DNA from: Paenibacillus harenae DSM 16969
GTDB taxonomy: Bacteria; Bacillota; Bacilli; Paenibacillales; Paenibacillaceae
Length of the DNA stretch: 64,000 bases
Reading direction: 5' to 3'
Assembly (NCBI RefSeq): GCF_000422465.1
Contig: NZ_KE383844.1
Location: 619,070 to 683,069, forward strand
The position numbers were made by a program, and so were the translations under genes. Below the pieces are notes generated by a model. The model was not told the origin of the DNA and did no database searches. It was given only the letters and a program-made list of their open reading frames with translations. This document shows positions 1-8,600 of the stretch, piece by piece (within the stretch, counting starts at the first letter, position 1; each line of letters begins with the position of its first letter).

Positions 1-299
1 CCGCAATAGATGGGATAGGATGTGTCGCCAGAGCCGAAGACCGCCGCCTTCTTGCCGGACAGATCGAGTGTGTCCATTTCTTCGTAAAAATCCGTAAACT
101 CATCCGGAAGATCCCCGTCCCCCCAGGTATAGGCGCCAATGATGATCCCTTCATAATCGTTGAGCTCGGCCGCGCTCGCATCGAACGCTTCCTTGGCTAC
201 GACCTCTGCGCCCGCTTCCTTTGCGCCCTCGGCGATCGCCTCGGCCATTTCCTCCGTATTTCCCGTCATACTCGCATAAACGACCAGTATTCTCGGCAC
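1..299 (-). CDS. Flavodoxin (3' end outside the window)
   Basis: Small FMN-binding electron carrier, cytoplasmic. The N-terminus carries the flavodoxin phosphate-binding loop SMTGNTEE after a hydrophobic beta strand, and later strands read GIIIGAYTWGDGDLPDEF and AAVFGSGD, both typical of the fold. The start is a GTG at 299, seven bases after GGAGG; a nearby ATG at 306 is in the wrong frame. It lies 48 bases after the propeller gene in the same direction, so the two probably share the Fur-controlled promoter at about 1213-1267. Flavodoxin replacing ferredoxin during iron starvation is well known, which fits. The C-terminal part is cut by the window edge. Confidence 0.93.
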   Translation of the reverse strand, partial: MPRILVVYASMTGNTEEMAEAIAEGAKEAGAEVVAKEAFDASAAELNDYEGIIIGAYTWGDGDLPDEFTDFYEEMDTLDLSGKKAAVFGSGDTSYPIYC

Positions 300-347
300 C
301 CGTCATTCCTCCGCTTCCCCATTCTTTTATCCTCAGCACGTAGCATG

Positions 348-1148
348 CTATACGTTTAACGATTGGATTCCATTGAATAACGTCGCCATATGGATGCTCT
401 CGCCTTGCATATCGACATCCGTCACCGGACAGCCGAGCTTGACAGGCAGAAGAGTCACCTGATTGCAAAGGATCGCAAACTGGAACAGTCCTCTATCGGT
501 ACAAGCGAATACGTCTTTGCCCTTGGCCTGCACGGAGAAAATAAACGGTCTGCCGAAACGGATCCGGTCAAACCTTCCCTTCTTGTCTCCAATAATCAAC
601 TCGCCTGAATCGCTTGACCCGATAAGATGTCCTTTGAACACAACCAGGCTTGTTATGCTTGCCTGCAGTTCGAAATGAGCCCATTCATCCATGAAACGGT
701 CATAGAGCGAAATACCGCTCTCGTGTCCGGTAATTAAATACTGGGGCAGATTCAGAAAGTCATAGACCCGCTTATCCGCGCAGGCCATCTTCTCCCATTT
801 GAGACCGGCCTTCGTCCAGAGGCCGTACTCCGTGGCCGCATAGCTGGTTCCGCCGATTTTGCGGTACTGGTAGCACGGTATAGACAGTCCGTCATTTTCC
901 CATACGTCTCCATTCCATTCATATAGGCCGCTGCTCGAGCATGCGTGCAGCAAATCGTGCTGCAGCTGCAGCCGGTTCACATGCGTCCAATCCGGCAGCC
1001 CCGAATGAAGCTTCTCCCATTTCCCCTCCGTATCGATCTGATAGACCCCGTGACCGACCGATGCCGCGAACAAGCTGTCCGAACCGGCCTTGATCGATGA
1101 GAAAGGAAAGAGCAGCCAGTTCCAGGGCTTACTCGCTTCAGTCTGCAT
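348..1148 (-). CDS. Predicted cytoplasmic beta-propeller protein, iron-regulated
   Basis: 266 residues built from about six repeats of roughly 40 residues with the pattern LFAAS..GVYQI...GKWEKLHSGL, as in WD40-like or two-component-regulator-type propeller blades. There is no signal peptide, membrane segment or recognisable catalytic motif, so no function is assigned. The start is ATG 1148, eight bases after GGAGGAG; a longer reading from 1193 lacks a ribosome site. It is the first gene after a promoter overlapped by Fur boxes and is followed by flavodoxin, so a role under iron limitation is inferred from context only. Confidence 0.75.
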   Translation of the reverse strand: MQTEASKPWNWLLFPFSSIKAGSDSLFAASVGHGVYQIDTEGKWEKLHSGLPDWTHVNRLQLQHDLLHACSSSGLYEWNGDVWENDGLSIPCYQYRKIGGTSYAATEYGLWTKAGLKWEKMACADKRVYDFLNLPQYLITGHESGISLYDRFMDEWAHFELQASITSLVVFKGHLIGSSDSGELIIGDKKGRFDRIRFGRPFIFSVQAKGKDVFACTDRGLFQFAILCNQVTLLPVKLGCPVTDVDMQGESIHMATLFNGIQSLNV

Positions 1149-1212
1149 GACATTCTCTCCTCCAAATGCAATATCGCTGCGGGAAGCGTTCAAGCGTTCC
1201 CGTTATTATAAT

Positions 1213-1267
1213 TGATAACGATTATCATCTTCATGTATATGATAACCATTATCAACAACGTTGTCAA
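1213..1267 (-). promoter_or_regulatory. Fur-controlled promoter with two Fur boxes
   Basis: On the minus strand TTGACA (1267-1262), a 17-base spacer and TATCAT (1244-1239) form a sigma-A promoter. The Fur box TGATAACCATTATCA (1240-1254) overlaps the spacer and -10. A second box, TGATAACGATTATCA (1213-1227), lies 27 bases downstream. Both match the 7-1-7 inverted-repeat Fur consensus with one deviation each. Binding here would block transcription of the propeller gene and flavodoxin when iron is plentiful. Confidence 0.9.
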
Positions 1268-1351
1268 TGATCCCCTTATTCTGTTTATTGGCATCCTGGT
1301 GACGGCTGCTTGTGAAACTCCGTACTGCGCATGCGCACCGCAGGATAAACG

Positions 1352-1390
1352 AAACAGCCGATCAGGGTATATCGCTTCTGATCGGCCGTT
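1352..1390 (-). terminator. Rho-independent terminator of the YpmS-like gene
   Basis: GGCCGATCAG and CTGATCGGC form a stem with a 12-base loop, followed by TGTTTCGTTT in the minus direction, just downstream of the stop at 1403. Confidence 0.75.
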
Positions 1391-1402
1391 ACATCATTTC
1401 AC

Positions 1403-1996
1403 TTAAAGCCCCAGCTCCAGCTTCAACAATACCTTAATCTGATCCTTCTGAAACTGTACATCGCGTACCTTTACCATATCCTGCAGCGGCAGGTCGATCG
1501 GTATGATCATCGTCTCCAGCAAATGAAGGGGGAGCCCGATGTCCTTCACCGACAGCGATTGCGGCCGCAGCGCAATGTTGGAATCCCGCCGCTCCAATCG
1601 GTATACCGCATCCAGCACTGCCGGAATTCTATCCTTGTACGTCACATTCATATGGGCGACCAGCCTGCCTTCTTCCAGCTCGAAGAGGGCGCCGTCCAGC
1701 CGGACATCTTTCGCCAGCTCGATTGCCCCATCCCCATTCCCGTCGTTCCCGCTAGCGGCATATTTGCCTTGCAGATGCATTTTGATCAAATGATTGATAT
1801 CCGATTCGGTCAGCACCAGCTCCGGCTTTCGTTTTTTGACCATATCCATGGCTTTCGCTTTGACGTCGATCGGCTCGTAGCTCATGTCCAACTGGTCGTC
1901 CGGCGCAATATACGACAGCAGCCACCAGGCTGCGCCGCCAAGCAGAAGGATGACGATCACTAGAGTCGTCAGCAATCTTCTTATCGCTCTCCGCAT
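1403..1996 (-). CDS. ypmS: YpmS family (DUF2140) membrane-anchored protein
   Basis: 197 residues with one N-terminal transmembrane helix (about residues 8-30, LLTTLVIVILLLGGAAWWLL) and an extracytoplasmic domain. Length and layout match the Bacillus YpmS/DUF2140 family, whose function is not established. The internal segment KKRKPELVLTESDINHLIKM is the conserved start of the soluble domain. The start ATG lies seven bases after GGAGGG. It is a single gene with its own terminator and points away from ilvA. Confidence 0.75.
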   Translation of the reverse strand: MRRAIRRLLTTLVIVILLLGGAAWWLLSYIAPDDQLDMSYEPIDVKAKAMDMVKKRKPELVLTESDINHLIKMHLQGKYAASGNDGNGDGAIELAKDVRLDGALFELEEGRLVAHMNVTYKDRIPAVLDAVYRLERRDSNIALRPQSLSVKDIGLPLHLLETMIIPIDLPLQDMVKVRDVQFQKDQIKVLLKLELGL

Positions 1997-2054
1997 CCGG
2001 CATCCCTCCTATTCCGTTATTCTTGCAAGCAGTGGAGTCAATTTTCATAGATCG

Positions 2055-2063
2055 TGCTATAAT
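2055..2063 (+). promoter_or_regulatory. Extended -10 promoter of ilvA
   Basis: TGCTATAAT gives a TG-extended perfect -10 hexamer (2058-2063), 50 bases upstream of the ilvA start. The -35 region (GAGTCA) is weak, as often seen with extended -10 promoters. No T-box or leader-peptide attenuator fits in the short leader. Confidence 0.6.
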
Positions 2064-2113
2064 GTATCAAAAATCATGCTGCTGTTTCATGGAAGCCGAG
2101 AGGAAGATCCGTT

Positions 2114-3382
2114 ATGAATCTGAACCAAACCCCGACAGAGCGCATAGGCCTCGAAGAAATCGTTCAGGCTCAAATGCATTTGAAGGATGTCGTTACCCGT
2201 ACGCCGCTGCAGCATAACCGCGTGCTCTCCGAGAGGTACGGCTGCCAGGTGCTGCTCAAGCGCGAGGACCTGCAAATCGTTCGTTCGTTTAAAATAAGAG
2301 GCGCGTTTCATCTGATGCGCTCCCTGGATTCCGATACGTTAGCCAAGGGCGTCGTCTGCGCCAGCGCCGGCAATCATGCGCAAGGCGTGGCCTACTCCTG
2401 TCAAACTCTTGGCATCCCGGGCAAAATCTACATGCCCAGCACGACGCCGCGGCAAAAGGTGACGCAGGTGTCCTTCTTCGGCGGCTCGCGGGTTGAAGTC
2501 ATTCTGACCGGCGATACATTCGACGACGCCTATGCAGAGGCGGTTGCCGAAAGCAGCCGAAGCGGCATGGCATTCATCCACCCCTTCGACGACCGCAAAA
2601 TCATAGCTGGCAACGGCACGGTCGGCCAAGAGCTTATGGAAGCCGCTGAATCCGCGCCCGACTTCGTATTCGTAACCGTCGGCGGAGGCGGCCTTGCCGC
2701 CGGCGTTGCCTCTTACGTGAAATCCGTCTCTCCTTCGACGAAGATCATCGGCGTAGAACCGGAGGGCGCGCCTTCGCTGAAGGCTTCGCTGGATGCCGGT
2801 GCCGTTACCCCGCTCGATCAAATCGATAAGTTCGTTGACGGCGCGGCCGTTAAGAGGGTAGGCGATTTGACGTTTGCGATATGCCGCGACCTGCTCGACG
2901 GTGTCGTTACCGTACCGGAAGGCAAGGTTTGCACCACGATGCTGGATCTGTACAACGAGAATGCGATCGTTGCCGAACCCGCAGGGGCGCTGCCGATTAC
3001 CGCGCTCGACGCGTATCGTGACCAAATCAAAGGCAAAACGGTAGTTTGCATCGTAAGCGGCGGCAATAACGATGTCGACCGGATGCAGGAAATCAAAGAA
3101 CGTTCGTTGATTTACGAAGGATACAAGCATTATTTCATGGTAAGCTTTCCGCAGCGCGCAGGCGCGCTTCGTGAATTTCTCGATCAGGTGCTCGGTCCGA
3201 ACGACGACATTACAAGGTTCGAATATACGAAGAAATCCAACAAGGACAACGGTCCCGCCTTGGTCGGCATTGAGCTGAAGCACCGCTCCGATTACGATCC
3301 GCTCGTCGAACGCATGGCGAAGAAAGGCTTTCAATTTCTGGAGCTGAACAAGGATCCGGTCCTGTTTAACCTGTTGATTTAA
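2114..3382 (+). CDS. ilvA: Threonine dehydratase (threonine ammonia-lyase), biosynthetic
   Basis: PLP enzyme converting threonine to 2-oxobutanoate and ammonia, the first step of isoleucine synthesis. The PLP lysine is K60 in SFKIRGA; SAGNHAQG and the glycine-rich TVGGGGLAAG phosphate loop follow. The C-terminal part from about residue 330 (HYFMVSFPQRAGALREF) is an ACT-like regulatory domain, so the enzyme is the biosynthetic, feedback-regulated type. The 422-residue length equals Bacillus IlvA. It stands alone, away from other branched-chain genes. Confidence 0.95.
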   Translation: MNLNQTPTERIGLEEIVQAQMHLKDVVTRTPLQHNRVLSERYGCQVLLKREDLQIVRSFKIRGAFHLMRSLDSDTLAKGVVCASAGNHAQGVAYSCQTLGIPGKIYMPSTTPRQKVTQVSFFGGSRVEVILTGDTFDDAYAEAVAESSRSGMAFIHPFDDRKIIAGNGTVGQELMEAAESAPDFVFVTVGGGGLAAGVASYVKSVSPSTKIIGVEPEGAPSLKASLDAGAVTPLDQIDKFVDGAAVKRVGDLTFAICRDLLDGVVTVPEGKVCTTMLDLYNENAIVAEPAGALPITALDAYRDQIKGKTVVCIVSGGNNDVDRMQEIKERSLIYEGYKHYFMVSFPQRAGALREFLDQVLGPNDDITRFEYTKKSNKDNGPALVGIELKHRSDYDPLVERMAKKGFQFLELNKDPVLFNLLI

Positions 3383-3457
3383 CCAGTTGATTTAACCAGT
3401 TGGTCGGCCTGCTGCTTCAATAAACGGATTTTGTGCTTCTCATTATCGGGTTTCAGC

Positions 3458-3497
3458 AAAACCGCCCAGCCCCCGCAATCGGGAGCTGGGCGGTTTT
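3458..3497. terminator. Bidirectional terminator between ilvA and aldo/keto reductase
   Basis: AAAACCGCCCAGC and GCTGGGCGGTTTT pair perfectly around a 14-base loop. The convergent genes end on either side, so it can serve both. Confidence 0.92.
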
Positions 3498-3501
3498 GGT
3501 T

Positions 3502-4488
3502 TTACCAGGCGTAAGCGCGAGGCGCTTCGCCGCCGGGGCCCGGGAAGATTTCGTCGATGCGTCTAAGCGCGGACTCATCCAGCGAGATTTCCACCGCACG
3601 CAGCGACCGCTTGAATTGATCAAGCGTGCGCACGCCGATGATCGGCGCCGTAACGGCCGGATTCGCCAGCAGCCATGCGAGCGATACAAGATCCTCCGGC
3701 TCGCCCAGCTCGTCGCAGAATGCCGAATAGGCTTCCAGCTTCTCGCGGTGCTGCTCGAACCGCTTCGAATCGCCGCTGCGGCGGCCTCCGTCCTTGCGGC
3801 GGTGATTACCCGCGAGCAAGCCGCCGTCCAGCGGGCTCCATGGAATAACGCCAAGCCCCAGCGCCTGCGAAGCCGGAAGCACTTCCAGCTCAGGCAGACG
3901 GCAGAGCAAATTATATTTATGCTGCTCGGATACGAGTCCGATCAAGCCTCTTGCCTTCGCTTCGCCCTGCGCGACCGCGATATCCCAGCCGGCGAAGTTG
4001 CTTGAGCCTATGTAGCCGACTTTTCCCTGCGCCGCCGCCGTTTCGAATGCTCCCCACAGCTCGTGCCAGTTGACGCTGCGATCTACGTGATGCATTTGAT
4101 ACAGCTCGATGTGGTCGGTTTGCAGACGCTTCAGGGAACTCTCCAAATGCCTGCGGATTTTATAAGCCGACAAGCCAGCCTCCCGGTTTGGACCGTCATG
4201 AGGGTCATGCATATCGCCATATACTTTAGTAGCGAGAACCGTACGCTCGCGTCTTCCGTCTCCTTGCTGGAACCATTTGCCGATAATTTCTTCCGTGCGT
4301 CCCGCATTTTCGCCCCAGCCGTAAATATTGGCCGTATCAAAAAAGTTGATTCCTGCGTCCATAGCGGCATCCATAATACGGAATGATTCCTTCTCGTCGG
4401 TGTCCACGCCAAAATTCATCGTACCGAGGCACAGCCGGCTAACCCGGAGACCCGATCTTCCTAATTTCGTGTACTGCATACTCTTCAT
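3502..4488 (-). CDS. Aldo/keto reductase
   Basis: 328-residue NAD(P)H-dependent oxidoreductase of the aldo/keto reductase superfamily. It shows the family signatures GINFFDTANIYGWGENAGRTEEIIG (catalytic Asp and Tyr), the catalytic Lys in VLATKVYG, and HIELYQMHHVD with the catalytic His. The cofactor segments GSSNFAGWDIA and the C-terminal PIIGVRTLDQFKRSLRAV are present. The substrate cannot be read from sequence. Two in-frame starts (4488 and 4479) follow AAGGAG; the first is close to it and the second rather far, so the exact start is uncertain. Confidence 0.93.
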   Translation of the reverse strand: MKSMQYTKLGRSGLRVSRLCLGTMNFGVDTDEKESFRIMDAAMDAGINFFDTANIYGWGENAGRTEEIIGKWFQQGDGRRERTVLATKVYGDMHDPHDGPNREAGLSAYKIRRHLESSLKRLQTDHIELYQMHHVDRSVNWHELWGAFETAAAQGKVGYIGSSNFAGWDIAVAQGEAKARGLIGLVSEQHKYNLLCRLPELEVLPASQALGLGVIPWSPLDGGLLAGNHRRKDGGRRSGDSKRFEQHREKLEAYSAFCDELGEPEDLVSLAWLLANPAVTAPIIGVRTLDQFKRSLRAVEISLDESALRRIDEIFPGPGGEAPRAYAW

Positions 4489-4613
4489 CGCTCCTTCAAT
4501 TTATGAATAAAATGAATTACTCATTTATTATACAAAAATTACACAAAGTAACCAAACCGCGTAAATGCCCGCTTTACATTCATCCGCTATACTATCGGCA
4601 GGAGGTGCGACAC

Positions 4614-5777
4614 ATGATAAGATTCGAACAAAACCGGCAGCCCAAATTGTTAATTTTGTACGCTTCCTACGGAGAAGGCCATCTGCAGGCCGCACGCGCC
4701 ATTCGCGATGCGCTGGAGGAGCAAGGCAACCATCGGACGGTCATGGTTGATCTGATGGCCGAATCTCACCCCTGGCTGAATGAGATGACGCGCCGCTTCT
4801 ATCAGCGGAGCTATACGCACATGCCCTCCCTGTACGGCTGGATGTATGATTTCACGAGACCGATGAAGCATGATTCGCTGTTTGGCGGCTTGCTGCATTC
4901 CTTCGGCCGGGACAAAATAAGGCGGATTCTCGCCGCCGAGCGGCCCGATGCCGTCGTTCATACCTTCCCGCTCTTTGCCCTTCCCGAACTTAAGCGGCGC
5001 AAGCGACTATGGCCGCCCTCATATGCGGTGATCACCGACTTTGACCTTCATCGCCGCTGGGTTCACCCGAGCATTGACCGCTATTATGTCGCAACGGATG
5101 ATTTGAAGAGAGAACTAACCCATCTCGGCATTCCCGGCAGCTCGATTCAAGTAAGTGGCATCCCGCTCAAGCGCGGCTTCCGCCAGGCGGAAGCAACCGC
5201 CGAGCTTTACGAGCGGTATGGGCTGCAAGCGGATAAACCGGTCATACTGATCATGCCGGGCGCGCAAGGCGTTATGCCGGACGTAGAGCTGATTTGCGGA
5301 GGATTGCTGGAGGATCCGAACGTGCAGGTTGCGCTGGTGTGCGGCTATAACCATCAACTGAGGGAGACGGTACAAAATCAATTCCGGCGCCATCCGGATA
5401 GGTCGAGGCTGCATGTCTACGGCTATGTCGAGCAAATTCACGAGCTGATGGCGATTTCCGGATGCCTGATTACGAAACCGGGAGGCGTTACGCTTTCCGA
5501 AGCGATCGCGGCCGGGCTGCCTATTTTTATCTACAGGCCGGTTCCGGGCCAAGAGAAACAAAACGCCTTGTACCTGCAGTCCAAAGGAGCTGCAATCTTG
5601 GCGTATGCGCCGGAAGAGCTTGCAAGCCAAATCACGAAGCTGCTCGGCGACCCTCTCCGGCTTGCCGCAAGCAGGCTGTGCACCAAACAGCTGCAAGCGT
5701 CGCAAACGCCTGCGGAAAGCATTGTTTTGGATATTCTATCCAACTTGCGTATAATAGATAGAGCATCCATTCTATAA
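4614..5777 (+). CDS. UgtP/MGDG-synthase-type diacylglycerol glucosyltransferase
   Basis: 387-residue GT28-type enzyme that should transfer sugar from a UDP-sugar to diacylglycerol at the inner membrane face, making glycolipid and possible lipoteichoic acid anchor. The N-terminal half has ASYGEGHLQAARAI, the MGDG-synthase acceptor-domain signature, and VVHTFPLF. The C-terminal half has TKPGGVTLSEAIAAGLP, the nucleotide-sugar binding loop. The start ATG 4614 follows GGAGGTG by six bases; a longer in-frame reading from 4503 lacks a ribosome site. It heads a tandem set with an MFS protein, a VTT protein and a zinc-ribbon protein. Confidence 0.88.
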   Translation: MIRFEQNRQPKLLILYASYGEGHLQAARAIRDALEEQGNHRTVMVDLMAESHPWLNEMTRRFYQRSYTHMPSLYGWMYDFTRPMKHDSLFGGLLHSFGRDKIRRILAAERPDAVVHTFPLFALPELKRRKRLWPPSYAVITDFDLHRRWVHPSIDRYYVATDDLKRELTHLGIPGSSIQVSGIPLKRGFRQAEATAELYERYGLQADKPVILIMPGAQGVMPDVELICGGLLEDPNVQVALVCGYNHQLRETVQNQFRRHPDRSRLHVYGYVEQIHELMAISGCLITKPGGVTLSEAIAAGLPIFIYRPVPGQEKQNALYLQSKGAAILAYAPEELASQITKLLGDPLRLAASRLCTKQLQASQTPAESIVLDILSNLRIIDRASIL

Positions 5778-5798
5778 CCTCGGATAAGGAGCTTGTGC

Positions 5799-6992
5799 GT
5801 GCAAACAGTTCAAAAGTCATGGTTTGGAGCGGAGATGAGGCTCATCTCCGTTATTTTGTTCATTGTCGAATTTGTCAGAGGCGCCGTTCTTGTCAGTCTT
5901 CTTCCGATCTACGGCGCCAAGACGTTAGGGCTCGCACCCGATGTGATCGGTATCGCGATCTCTGCCCATTACATAACGGATACGCTGCTAAAAATGGTCA
6001 TTGGCTATTTGCTCGACCGTTTCTCCATCCGCCTCGTTGTCCTGACCGGACTGATTATATCGCTTGCCGGTGTTTATTTCTTGCAGTTCGCCGAGCTCCC
6101 GTGGATGTTCATCGGCTCTGCCGCGTTATACGGCATCGGGATGTCCCCGATCTGGATCGTGTGCCTGACGAGAGTGTCCGAGGAGAAGCGCGCTACGCAG
6201 ATGGGGCTTCTATACACCATTTGGATGGTCGGCCTTGGAAGCGGACCGATTGTATGTAATATTTTGCTTGATTACAGCGTATCGTTTACGTACCAGCTGC
6301 TTGTCTGGATGTCGCTGCTTGCCTGCCTGCTGACTTTCTTCATGAGCAAAGAGAAAGCCGTCAGCCTGCAGCAGCCCCCGCTTCGCAAGCAATTCGCCGT
6401 TCTTAAGGCGAGGCTCGGTCATATGAAGCTTCTGCTTCCAGGCATGATATTGCAGACGACAGGCGCGAGCATGCTTGTCCCGATCCTGCCAAGCTTTGCC
6501 GATCAGGAGCTTGGGCTGTCCGGCACCCAGTACTCGATTCTGCTCACTGTCGGCGGAGTATGCGCTGCTGCAGGGCTGATTCCGATGGGCCGCCTCTCAG
6601 ACAAGCTGGGCGGCAAAAAGTGGTTCCTCGTCGCCGGCTTCGGCGCCTTTGCGCTCGGACTGTACATGCTGGCATGGGGACTCTCATTTTGGTATTGTTT
6701 ACTTATAGCCATCACGCTTGGCCTATCTTATGCCGCCGTGCTTCCCGCTTGGAATGCGCTGCTCGCGACCTATGTGCCGCCGAAGCAGGAAGGGCTCGGA
6801 TGGGGCATATTGTCCACCTTTGAAGGCATTGGCGTTATGATCGGTCCGGTTGCCGGAGGTTTTATCGCGGCCTGGAGCGGGGAAACCGCCGTCTTCTGGG
6901 TCAGTGCCGTCCTATTCGGGCTCATAGGCGCCTTTTATTTATGGTTTCCCTTTCAAGCCTTCGCGGCAAGCGGCGATGCTACAAACAAGTAG
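5799..6992 (+). CDS. MFS transporter, possible glycolipid flippase (LtaA-like)
   Basis: About 397 residues with 12 predicted membrane helices and two MFS motif-A loops, GYLLDRFSIR after helix 2 and GRLSDKLGGKKW after helix 8. The start GTG 5799 is seven bases after AAGGAG; a TTG at 5793 is too close to it. It begins 21 bases after the UgtP-like gene. In Staphylococcus aureus the glucosyltransferase ypfP is followed by the MFS flippase ltaA in one operon. The same pairing here suggests glycolipid translocation, but sequence alone cannot exclude a drug or sugar exporter. Confidence 0.85.
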   Translation: MQTVQKSWFGAEMRLISVILFIVEFVRGAVLVSLLPIYGAKTLGLAPDVIGIAISAHYITDTLLKMVIGYLLDRFSIRLVVLTGLIISLAGVYFLQFAELPWMFIGSAALYGIGMSPIWIVCLTRVSEEKRATQMGLLYTIWMVGLGSGPIVCNILLDYSVSFTYQLLVWMSLLACLLTFFMSKEKAVSLQQPPLRKQFAVLKARLGHMKLLLPGMILQTTGASMLVPILPSFADQELGLSGTQYSILLTVGGVCAAAGLIPMGRLSDKLGGKKWFLVAGFGAFALGLYMLAWGLSFWYCLLIAITLGLSYAAVLPAWNALLATYVPPKQEGLGWGILSTFEGIGVMIGPVAGGFIAAWSGETAVFWVSAVLFGLIGAFYLWFPFQAFAASGDATNK

Positions 6993-7007
6993 AACGGAGT
7001 TACCTGT

Positions 7008-7616
7008 ATGAATGAATGGGTCAATTGGATGGAATATATTAAGCATATGGACCTTGATTCGATCCAGCGGACGCTGGAGAGTTATTCCGGGTGGGGACCT
7101 CTCCCGGGCATCCTGCTTCCGATGATCGAGTCGTTTCTCCCCTTCCTGCCGTTAATTGTCATCGTTGCGGCAAATGCGAATATTTACGGCCTCGGCTTCG
7201 GTTTCTTATTTTCGTGGATCGGCGTGACGGCCGGAGCGGTATGCGTATTTTGGATCAGCCGCAAGCTGGGCCGCAACGTCAAGGGAAAATTGGAGAGGCG
7301 CTTTCCCAAATCGGAGCGGTTCTTCAATTGGGTCGAGCGAAAGGGCTTTACGCCGCTCTTCCTGCTTGCCTGCTTCCCCTTTACCCCGTCCATTGTCATT
7401 ACCGTCGTATCCGGTCTCAGCAAGGTGCCGTTCCATACGTTTCTGCTTGCAACTATTCTCGGCAAATCCGTTATGATCTTCAGCATATCCTTGATCAGCT
7501 TCGACATCGGCAATCTCGTCGACGAACCATGGCGAATCTTCGTGTCCATCACGGCCGTTCTTGTCATGTGGTTTGGCGGGAAAAGGCTGGAATCACGCTA
7601 TCAAGTCAACGGATAA
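7008..7616 (+). CDS. TVP38/TMEM64 (VTT domain) membrane protein
   Basis: 202 residues, integral membrane, with the VTT/SNARE-associated fold shared by DedA and TVP38 families. It has a re-entrant hydrophobic segment MIESFLPFLPLIVIVAANA, then GFLFSWIGVTAGAVCVFWISRKLGR and the second re-entrant loop LACFPFTPSIVITVVSGLSKV. Some VTT-domain proteins move lipids, such as undecaprenyl phosphate, between leaflets. ATG 7008 follows GGAG by eight bases, 15 bases after the MFS gene. The position after a glycolipid synthase and a candidate flippase fits an envelope-lipid role. Confidence 0.88.
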   Translation: MNEWVNWMEYIKHMDLDSIQRTLESYSGWGPLPGILLPMIESFLPFLPLIVIVAANANIYGLGFGFLFSWIGVTAGAVCVFWISRKLGRNVKGKLERRFPKSERFFNWVERKGFTPLFLLACFPFTPSIVITVVSGLSKVPFHTFLLATILGKSVMIFSISLISFDIGNLVDEPWRIFVSITAVLVMWFGGKRLESRYQVNG

Positions 7617-7625
7617 GGCGGCGTG

Positions 7626-7997
7626 ATGACGGCTTTATTCCTGAACGGGACCATGTACGCGGCTATGCCTTTCATGTCCTGGTTTGACGCCGGCGCCACC
7701 GCCATCGTCCTCCTCGTCGCCGGAGCGCTGCTTGGCGGCATGTTCATGTTCGTCCGAATCGCCACGGACGATTCCGACAGATATAAGGAGTTGAAGGAAA
7801 TCGTGGAGACGCTGTTCGGCACCCCTGCCCATCTCAAGCGGCAGCCGGAGGAGAATGCCGGCTCAACTCCCGCCAAGAGCCAATCCGCCGCGTCTTCCGG
7901 TACGGTAAGCCCCTTCTCCGAGCCGTGTCCCGCCTGCGGCATTACAGTCACCGAACGCGATTCGGACTGCCCCGCCTGCGGTTTGCGTTTATTGTAA
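7626..7997 (+). CDS. Membrane-anchored zinc-ribbon protein
   Basis: About 123 residues: an N-terminal membrane helix (AGATAIVLLVAGALLGGMFMFV), a short charged stretch, a Ser/Ala/Pro-rich linker and a C-terminal zinc ribbon CPACGITV...CPACG (four cysteines). It is not a family I can name. It starts 9 bases after the VTT gene; ATG 7626 is favoured over the overlapping GTG 7623 because of the distance to AAGGCGG. It is the last gene of the lipid-related tandem set. Confidence 0.65.
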   Translation: MTALFLNGTMYAAMPFMSWFDAGATAIVLLVAGALLGGMFMFVRIATDDSDRYKELKEIVETLFGTPAHLKRQPEENAGSTPAKSQSAASSGTVSPFSEPCPACGITVTERDSDCPACGLRLL

Positions 7998-8111
7998 GGC
8001 CTCCTCCCTTTTAACCGCTTGCACTCATACATATCTTCCTTTTGTGGCAAACTATTGAGGATCTTCTTGTGAAGATATCGCCTATGATGAATACGCAGGA
8101 GGGGTGACCAC

Positions 8112-8255
8112 ATGGCAAACGAGCATACGTCTAATCAGCAGAAAGCAGCAAGCAAGGCGCAATCGAAGGCAGACCGCGGCCAGGCCGACAAACAAGCGGC
8201 TAGCGATCTCCAATCGGATGCTGACCGCGCAGCGGTGCCGAAGCACGGATTATAA
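8112..8255 (+). CDS. Small hydrophilic Ala/Gln/Lys/Asp-rich protein, 47 residues
   Basis: Short gene with an excellent ribosome site (AGGAGGGG, then ATG 8112) and a stop at 8253. The protein has no cysteines or membrane segment and is rich in Ala, Gln, Lys, Asp and Ser (KAASKAQSKADRGQADKQ), which suggests a disordered protein. Its composition recalls small acid-soluble spore proteins of the gamma type, but no diagnostic repeat is visible, so that is only a guess. The next small gene begins 24 bases later on the same strand. Confidence 0.55.
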   Translation: MANEHTSNQQKAASKAQSKADRGQADKQAASDLQSDADRAAVPKHGL

Positions 8256-8278
8256 GCACAGGAAGGTTGGTTGACACG

Positions 8279-8575
8279 ATGAGCAATCAAGATCATCATG
8301 AAATGAATCCGATGTCCGGCGAGCCGGTCGAGGTCAGAGGCGTTTACAGCAACGAATTGGGCCGTGAAGAGAAGCTGGATCGAGGAGATGTCTTCCCGGC
8401 TGATCCGCAGATCGGAACGACAGAATGGGAGCTCGTTGAGCTCGAATTCAACAATCACCATAAAGGACATACCGATCCGCGACTAGTGCCGCATGATGAC
8501 GACGACGATCCGGAAGCGCATATGCAGCATCCCCGCCGTCACACGACCACTAGCAAGAAACAGGATAAACAGTAG
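8279..8575 (+). CDS. Small acidic hypothetical protein, YjzC-like core
   Basis: About 98 residues. The centre reads GVYSNELGREEKLDRGDVFPADPQIGTTEWEL, which resembles the 'gives a peptide, sets a GD-FP box' core of small Bacillus proteins such as YjzC. The C-terminal third is His/Asp-rich (HDDDDDPEAHMQHPRRH). Function unknown. ATG 8279 is taken as the start; a TTG at 8267 directly abuts GGAAGG and is less likely. It is followed by a strong terminator. Confidence 0.6.
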   Translation: MSNQDHHEMNPMSGEPVEVRGVYSNELGREEKLDRGDVFPADPQIGTTEWELVELEFNNHHKGHTDPRLVPHDDDDDPEAHMQHPRRHTTTSKKQDKQ

Positions 8576-8600
8576 TTATAGTAGAACAGACATCCAGCAG

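Noticed and set aside
2041-2113. T-box or leader attenuator before ilvA
   Set aside because: The leader after the -10 is only about 45 bases and has no T-box sequence or terminator.
3433-4005. Long plus-strand frame in the ilvA/aldo-keto reductase region
   Set aside because: It crosses a strong terminator and is the antisense of a clear aldo/keto reductase.
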